From assembly GCF_002994745.2 (NCBI RefSeq), contig NC_037092.1, positions 13,445,501 through 13,509,500 of the forward strand: a stretch of 64,000 nucleotides of DNA, in the 5' to 3' direction. Made by a program: the position numbers and the translations under genes. This DNA is from Rosa chinensis. Taxonomy: Eukaryota > Streptophyta > Magnoliopsida > Rosales > Rosaceae. Shown in pieces: positions 57,666-64,000 of the stretch. Numbering within the stretch: position 1 is the first letter of the stretch; each line of letters starts with the position of its first letter. The notes beneath the pieces are model-generated. The model was given only the letters and a program-made list of their open reading frames with translations, had not been told where the DNA came from and did not search any database.

Positions 57666-59741
57666 GTGAAATATATATCTTGATGGCGTGACATTTGTGA
57701 TGTGCATAATAAATTGTGATTTTATTTAGGTTGTTGTTTTGAGCATTTAATCTTTGCGGGATTACAATACATCATGTAATTGTTGATTTTTTTTTTTTTT
57801 TAAAGAAGGGCTGGTGCAGCTGCCCTCAAGCCTTGATTAATGAAACTGTGGAATACAAGGGGGAGGACATTGAGCCTAAACCCCTGATTACAATAAGCAA
57901 CTAGAGTATGTCCTGAAATAATATCAGGAAACTCTACACAATACCTGTATTCTAACAAGCACCAACTAGCAAAGAGCGCTCTATTGGCTGCTCTATTTGC
58001 TTTGAGATAGCAGTGACATAACGGAAAGATAACTTGATATGTAACACGATTACAACGTAGCATAATTGCCAACTTTAGCACAGCTTTCCTACTATGTTGC
58101 CGCCAGATGATAAATCCGACGACACTTAGCTTCACCCTGCCACTAGGCGGCAACGACCATTTGATGAAGCAAGGAACTCGCCGCCTACCTAGAGCAGACA
58201 AGGCACTTTGAGTGCACACACAGGCATAAAGCCCGACTAGCCATACACCACATATGTATGGACTTATTACCCGCAAAATGCGCAATAGAACTAAACAACA
58301 AAAGTAAATAAAAACTTTAAATAAATAAACAGCAAAGGTCAGGCCCAAGAGATGATCCCAAACCCACACATCAGTCCAAGAAGTATAGAGACCACAGCCC
58401 GTTAGCAAGGCCCAGCCCATGCCTAAACCAGCCACAATCGACGTCACGCCCTCCCTGTCGGACCACAGCCTGCATCGGACCACCACCGCTGTTACTTCTC
58501 CAACCCGGTTGCCCCACGACACAACGCCACCAGCTATCCTACCCAGATCGGATATGGAAAGCTCCATAGCTCCAAACCAGACAAGTAAAGCTAGCAACCC
58601 CCATCTCCAACCAACCAAGATTCGAATCGTAGCCATGGATCCCCCTTCCCCCGCCCTCTTCACCCCCAAACCAGTGGCAGACCGGTTTCCTACCGCCTCT
58701 CCTTCCGGCAAACCCGGCAAGCAAGACCAGAACCAGAGCCCGTGAACTACCACGATCTCTCCTCCCTCCTGCCACAGATCCCATCGATCCAGAACGACAC
58801 CGCCCCAATTGATAGAACCGCTCTCATCCATCAACAACGCCCGTCCGACGACAGAGTCAATGGACGCGCCGTTTGACGGAAGCAAAAAAAAAAATTGTCG
58901 AGAAAACCTAGCGCCCTTGAGAGAGAAAAGTTCTTTAAAATTAGGGGTGTAATTGTTGATTTTATTGTGTTGAAAGAGTATTTGAGTTTTGGAGTAACAT
59001 TTTGAGTCATGTGGGACTTTTTAAATATTTTCAGTCTACAGACTAGTGTCACAGTGGTGACAGAGGCAATTATATATGGAACCACGCCTTTGGCCGGGTG
59101 AGTGGTTATGATCAGTTAGAGCTCTAGTTTGTCTGCTATTGTATTGCATTGGGGTAACACGTGGCTTACTTGAGGCCCATAAGTATGCGTTTTTAAAAGA
59201 GAGTTTCGGGTGGTTTCTTTCTTTTATTGTCCATTGAGGGACTTGGGTTCTTACTAAATGTGGAGTTGGTTTCAGGTTGCTTTAATTTTATTCTTGAGTT
59301 GAGAAATTGTCAAGCATGCGGGTTGAGTCATTTTATTTGAGTTTACTCATACGAGCTTAAAAAACTTATCAGGTTTGTTGTTTGCAACCCGGTGCACTAT
59401 TCCATGGTGTAGGGGTTATTCATGTAGGTCAGGACCACTAGGGTTGAAATCGTGGCGTGTAGTTGCAGCAGAGTTATGTTCAGAACCTATTTGGTTATCG
59501 TTCTGTTGTACGTAGTATGCTCTTAGTGAGCGTTTACATTTGTATTTTGATGCTTTCGAGTTTATGTAAACACGTGGTGATGTGATATTTGACTCTAGTG
59601 ATTCAGTCTATTTTAACATTTGTGATTTCAGTTGTTTTGTTGCTTAGTTTAAATGAAAAAAAATTCTAAGCATTTGGGCTTTTGTTGAATTATTGCTTTT
59701 CAGATTTGTATTCTTTTATTCAAAATTTGGAGAGTGGCATA
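56281..59741 (+). repeat. Long Gypsy-type LTR, copy B (interrupted by a LINE)
   Basis: The LTR sequence in copy B extends further upstream than in copy A, probably from somewhere near 56281, and ends TTTGGAGAGTGGCATAAC around 59741. No start was identified. The 5' part is CCGG-rich (56450-56700). Confidence 0.45.
57791..58947 (-). mobile_element. Short LINE copy with both ends but no RT, 1.16 kb
   Basis: The 16-bp TSD TGTAATTGTTGATTTT (57775-57790 and 58948-58963) and the T-run at its left define a minus-strand non-LTR insertion; copy A has the empty site. The 3' end carries the GAGGGCAGCTGCACCAGCCC tail. The 5' end (minus strand) has CTCAAGGGCGCTAGGTTTTC, which looks like the start of a full-length plant LINE. 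No endonuclease or RT motifs lie between, so the middle is deleted or the family is non-autonomous. The 361-codon open frame inside shows no recognised domain. Confidence 0.85.
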
Positions 59742-60470
59742 ACTATTGGCTGCCCGAATCCAATTAGTTACACCGGCCCAAATATACGATCAAATATTAC
59801 CTCTTTTTTTTTTTTTTTTCCTTTTTTTTTTTTCTTTTTTGAGTCTTTGTTGTGCATGGTTTTAGAGTTATTTTACTTGAATAACTTGCAGTGGGTAACT
59901 TCTTTAACTTTTTGATTAATAAATGGATGTATGAAAAAACAAAAAATAACCAATGTTCCCAGCCGATAATCACTTTGCAATTTGGCACCTGCATTGCTTC
60001 TAGAAACGCGATGATCAAGCAATTTGATGATGAAGCAATTTGATGATCAAATTATCCTTTGGTTGGTGTTTGTTGATGCATTACCATCGCAATAAGCTAG
60101 TTGTAACTTCTTTAAATACATCATCAGCAACCATGCATGCATGCCAGACCAAAAACAAAATGCATGCATCAACCCAATTGATGCAAAGGCTAGTGCAGAA
60201 TAGCAGTTCAATTCAAAAAGATAATTAAACAGACACATCTGTCGTAGCTCTCCGTCTGAAATTAACTAAGATCAACTCTGTAAAACCCCTCTGTAGCACC
60301 GTCGTCTATTGCGGATCAACCGGGGAAAGAGACCGACTGAGCAAGGAATAAGAACAACCAATTCCTATATCCTGCAAGTGGTGGAACTACTTGGTCGGGT
60401 AACTATCATTGAAAAGTGTATACGTGCATTGATTATGAACATTGTTCCATTAATATAATTACCATATAAC

Positions 60471-61620
60471 CAGTGATGGATCCAGGATCCGAGATTTGTC
60501 TAGGCTAATTAGAAGTACACCATTTTTTTTTTTTTTTTGTGGTTTGAAACCCAGTGAGAGCCTCATCCTCACGCCTTTATTGATGACCTAATATGTTAGT
60601 TACGCAAACAATAGTACCATAAGAAGAGTCATTAGAGTTTGTTAAAAAGTTCAGGCTGCAATATGACTATCGCGTAACTCACCTGGAATTGACTTCTAGC
60701 CACACGGAATATGATGATCTTCTGCACCCAACTCACAAATGGCAAGTAGTTCAAACCTGGACTCTCCCTTCAACTTCTCTAACTCTATAATTGATCAATC
60801 AAACTTTGAACATGCTCTCAGCTACCCACATGAAAACAGAATTACCAAAAGCAAAGTCTTGCTGAGAACACACAGGAACATGCTGCAATCAATAAGGAAC
60901 CCATTAGTGAAAGCCAGTAATCTACCAGTGTTGGAAATTGAAATTGAAGCAAAACCAACCAAGAAAAGGCACACACAAGTTTTTTCAAAAGTACAGGGGT
61001 TTCATAATTAAATTTCGGGACCTAGGGGATCTGGGGAAGTGCTTAGCTTGATTAATGTATAGACAATGATAGAGCAAACAAGAAGAGCACAAAGCCACTG
61101 GATATACGAAGGAATTCAGAACAATAGTGGTCAAGTCGGCAAGAATAAAAAAAGTCAAGAAACTCAATACCCAGAATCACAGCAGCAACTCCAATTCTCC
61201 AAATCACACAATCTCACGCAAAAGCAAGCCAGCAACCACCAGCAAGTCAGCCACTAACCTCCATCGAATTGCACAAATTGAAATTTAGGTAGATTCATGG
61301 GATTTCCCCAAATTGGTAAGAATTGAAGATGAAAGATAGAGTATCTGTACCTGTGAGGTAGGTATCCCCAAATCGGATTGTGGGTTCACCGTTCACGGCG
61401 ATAACCGGCGGTGGTTTGTGGGAGTGGGAGTGGGAGTAATCAAGTAGCGCCAGCCACTGACCTACGTACTGAGCTGCTGTGGAGTACGCGACCTACAGAT
61501 AATTTTTTTTCTTTGGGCTGGTATGGGCTGAAGGTAAATATATATGTACATAAGGGTTTTTTGGCCCAAAATATTGTCTAGGCTGCAACCCATAGAGCCT
61601 ACCACTTGCTTCCGCCACTG
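60471..61620. mobile_element. hAT non-autonomous element, 1150 bp
   Basis: The 8-bp TSD CATATAAC (60463-60470 and 61621-61628) and termini CAGTGATGGATCC and (reverse complement) CAGTGGCGGAAGC are present. Copy A of the duplication shows the empty site (CATACAAC). No transposase. A 90-codon frame at 60739-61011 has no recognised domain. Confidence 0.92.
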
Positions 61621-62413
61621 CATATAACACTGGTACGTGATAATTTGGTACATAAAAAATAAAGGTTTTTCTAAATGTACCGAGCAAATTTTTTACACCC
61701 ACCAAGATTATAAAATCTCTCAGTATACCTAGCAAATTTTCCAATAATATCCTTTGTTTAATAAAACTTAGCAAAACTTATATAGACTAAAAAAAATTGC
61801 GAACCCAACAAACCCAAACTTTATTCGCGATAACCTTTAACGGCACCCAGAAGTTTTTTCTTTCTTTGACATTAAAAAAAGCTTCTTCTTTACAAATTGG
61901 TTTTATTAGGTGGTTTCTTGCCGAATAAAGTAGTTTTATTCAGTGCTTGTTGACCGAACAAATAATGTTACAAATAGTGTTCCTTCGGTCATTTACTACT
62001 GTATAAAATAACTTTTTATTTTTTTAATGTTAAATGATAAATAAAAATATGCATACCTTATTAGAAGCCTCCGAAATCATGATTGCACTCACAACTTTGT
62101 CTATATTATGCGTATTAAACCTAATAGATGAAGTAATTATAATGAAAAATGAAATTTGAGTTCAAGATTTTTGTTGGAAGAAAATGATGTTGTTACATGA
62201 ACACTATGAAGTATGTGAACTGCTGGATATAAATGGAAAATATGATTTCAAATTTTTTTTTTATTATTATCTTTTAATACCATAGCTTTTGACGTCATTT
62301 GTTATAAGAAGCATAACTGTCTTTCATCCAAAATTGATTTGTTGGAAATAGTTAGATATTTGTTGGGTACGTGGCATTTAGATATTTGTTGGGTCATATT
62401 GTCGATATATCTG

Positions 62414-62660
62414 TGTTGGTACTAAAACTCCAAAATATTGTATATTATGTAAAAGTAAAATGCAAATGGAATTGGTCTACTCATTTCATTACATAATCCC
62501 TTTATATAGGGATAGAATTACAACGGAAATATCAATTACATTAAATACATTGAATGCTGATTGATCTATAATTGTGCTAATTGATGGTAATCACTGATTC
62601 CTTGATTCCCTCTCCGTCAGTCTCTTTGACGAAGGCACATAATCTGTTTTTCCTTTAACA
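62414..62660 (-). repeat. 3' LTR of the second Copia element
   Basis: 247 bp, TG...CA ends. It serves as the reference for the split LTR. A promoter-like TATATAGGG lies at about 62513-62521 on the plus strand, CCTATATA on the coding strand. Confidence 0.9.
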
Positions 62661-62887
62661 CTCCCCCTTGTGCCAAGTCAAAGATAAAGTGGTGCATGAG
62701 TTGTTGCCTCACTAAAAACCTTGCCAAGTTACAATAAAAACCATGTGGGACAAAAAATAAACCTTGGTCGAAGGAAAAGAGCACAACGCACCTTCTACAT
62801 TTGAGTATGACATGTGTGTGTTAGGCTCCCCCTGACGTCTACACCTCCCCCTGATACTTACATTAATCAGGGGAGCTTAGAAAATCT

Positions 62888-64000
62888 TCACATTCCTATG
62901 CTTTCCACATGTTTCTCAAATATGGCCTTAGGCAATAATTTGGTGAACAAATCTGCCATATTCTCCTCAGACCTTACTTGATTCACTTGAATCTTGAGGA
63001 GAGCCTGTTGTTGCTGATTGTAGAAAAACTTTGGCGATATGTGTTTTGTATTATCACCCTTGATATATCCTAGCTTCATCTGTTCGATGCAAGCTGCATT
63101 ATCTTCATAAATGCAAGTAGACTCTTTAGTGGTAGAACTCAAACCACTAGTCCCTCGAATATGTGTAATGATAGCTCTTAACCATATACACTCACGAACC
63201 GCCTCATGTAGAGCAATGATCTCTGGGTGGTTCGAGGAGGTAGCCTCAAGGGTTTGCTTGGTTGATCTCCAAGATATCGCCGTGTTCCCAATGGTAAATA
63301 CATAACCAGTTTGGAAACGACCTTTATGTGGGTCAGAGAGGGACCCAGTATCAGCAAAACCAACCAAAACGTCATTTGGCGTTTCGATGTAGGGAGTGGC
63401 GCTTTCGCCATCAACATTTCCTTTAGGGATTGCAGTTCCATATGCGGTCCCTCTTGTCTCTCTGTAGGGAAAGAACAGTCCCAAGTCAATGGTTCTTTTT
63501 AGGTATCGGAAAATGTTCTTGATACTATTCCAATGACGCTGCGTTGGCGTTGAGCTAAATCTAGCTAACAAGTTCACTGAGAATGCAATGTTTGGTCGAG
63601 TACCTTTGGCTAAGTACAATAATGCGCCTATTGCACTCAGATAGGGAATTTCAGCTCCCAACACCTCTTCGTCATCTTCCTTTGGACGAAATGGATCTTT
63701 CTTTGTATCCAAGCTTCGACCGATCATGGGAGTGCAAATAGGATGCGCTTTGTCCATGTTAAATTGCCTGACTTTTGGACATACGCAGACTAGTGGATTA
63801 GTATTCCACAAACTCGGTGTTCTAGTTCAAGGCCTAGACTGAATCGAGTTTTCCCAAGATCCTTCATTTCAAATTCGGATTTCAAATAGCTCGCGGTTTC
63901 TCTTATTTCATCAAGAGTACCTGTTATGTTCATATCATCGACATATACTGCTACAATTGCAAATCCGGAACTTGTTTTCTTTATGAATATGCAGGGGCAT
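62888..64000 (-). pseudogene. Copia reverse transcriptase end and RNase H, frameshifted
   Basis: The catalytic RT motif YVDDM is read on the minus strand at about 63937-63951. After a frameshift near 63810 the long frame 63811-62888 gives 'FNMDKAHPICTPMIGRSLD', 'YLSAIGALLYLAKGTRPNIA' and 'GYVFTIGNTAISWRSTKQTL', then 'YEDNAACIEQMKLGYIKGDN' and 'MADLFTKLLPKAIFEKHVES'. This is the RT connection and RNase H of a Copia element. The RNase H frame is open for 307 codons, better preserved than in the first element. Confidence 0.9.

Larger units (their letters stand above)
56985..62373 (+). repeat. Segmental duplication, copy B
   Basis: It matches 23360-28020 (copy A) in direct orientation, start to end, including the LTR 3' part, the (AT)n tract (about 57625-57662 here, longer than in A) and the non-coding tail with TGATGCATTACCATCGCAAT. 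It has two insertions that A lacks: a LINE at 57791-58947 and a hAT element at 60471-61620. It lacks A's MULE-type insertion. B ends near 62373, next to the second Copia element. Confidence 0.9.
62414..64000 (-). mobile_element. Second Copia element, 3' part, cut by the window edge
   Basis: The 3' LTR 62414-62660 (247 bp; minus strand TGTTAAAGG...GTACCAACA), then the polypurine tract (complement of CTCCCCCTTG), RNase H and RT. It belongs to the family of the split solo LTR at 16878-17681 and is a relative of the element at 4674-11210. Confidence 0.92.

Noticed and set aside
57800..58885. 361-codon open frame on the minus strand as a host gene
   Set aside because: It lies wholly inside a LINE insertion with a 16-bp TSD, is absent from copy A, and shows no domain motif.
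60739..61011. 90-codon open frame as a gene
   Set aside because: Inside a non-autonomous hAT element, no recognised domain, and copy A lacks the whole insertion.
62888..63811. Endogenous viral polymerase
   Set aside because: RT/RNase H motifs, order and the adjacent LTR and polypurine tract are those of a Copia retrotransposon; no viral coat or movement motifs were seen anywhere in the window.

Overview
This is a stretch of plant nuclear DNA: AT-rich, with intron-bearing genes, a wall-associated receptor kinase, RING/VWA protein sequence and a very high load of plant transposable elements. It is certainly a flowering plant and almost certainly a eudicot. The style of the elements would fit Rosaceae, but that is only an impression. 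There is no sign of bacterial, organellar or viral organisation.

Host gene content is small. (1) 2189-4209 (+) holds the RING-finger and VWA/Vwaint part of a WAV3/EDA40-type E3 ubiquitin ligase gene. It is preceded by an intron whose upstream side carries a LINE, and it is damaged by two compensating frameshifts and one in-frame stop. A decayed second copy of its 3' end lies directly downstream and is split by a Copia element. (2) 13308-16322 (-) is an apparently intact three-exon wall-associated kinase-like receptor gene of 774 codons, the only clearly functional gene in the window.

Everything else is mobile DNA, much of it nested, and many borders can be read from target-site duplications (TSDs). 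1-1721: 3' end of a LINE. About 4674-11210: degraded Copia element (minus). 11572-12870: Mutator-like element carrying a captured PB1-domain gene fragment. 16878-17681: a Copia LTR cut in two by a small inversion. 17801-23093: a long fold-back element, split by a G-run element, which is itself split by a 2.9-kb solo LTR and a small MULE. 23360-28020 and 56985-62373 are a direct segmental duplication in which each copy serves as the empty-site control for the insertions in the other. 30637-51987: a 21.4-kb nest. In it a hAT-like element contains a LINE; the LINE contains a second hAT-like copy (with its own solo LTR), a MULE MITE and an 11.9-kb Tat-type Gypsy element; the Gypsy element contains a 3.9-kb hAT element with a broken ZMYM1-like transposase. 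62414-64000: 3' end of a second Copia element, related to the split LTR.

No new gene system is visible. The value of the window is that its insertion order can be reconstructed base by base. The most notable points are the LTR bisected by an inversion, the split fold-back element, the gene-capturing MULE, the antisense Transposase_28-like ORF of the Gypsy element and the reciprocal empty sites. Coding calls rest on reading translated motifs by eye; no database was searched.
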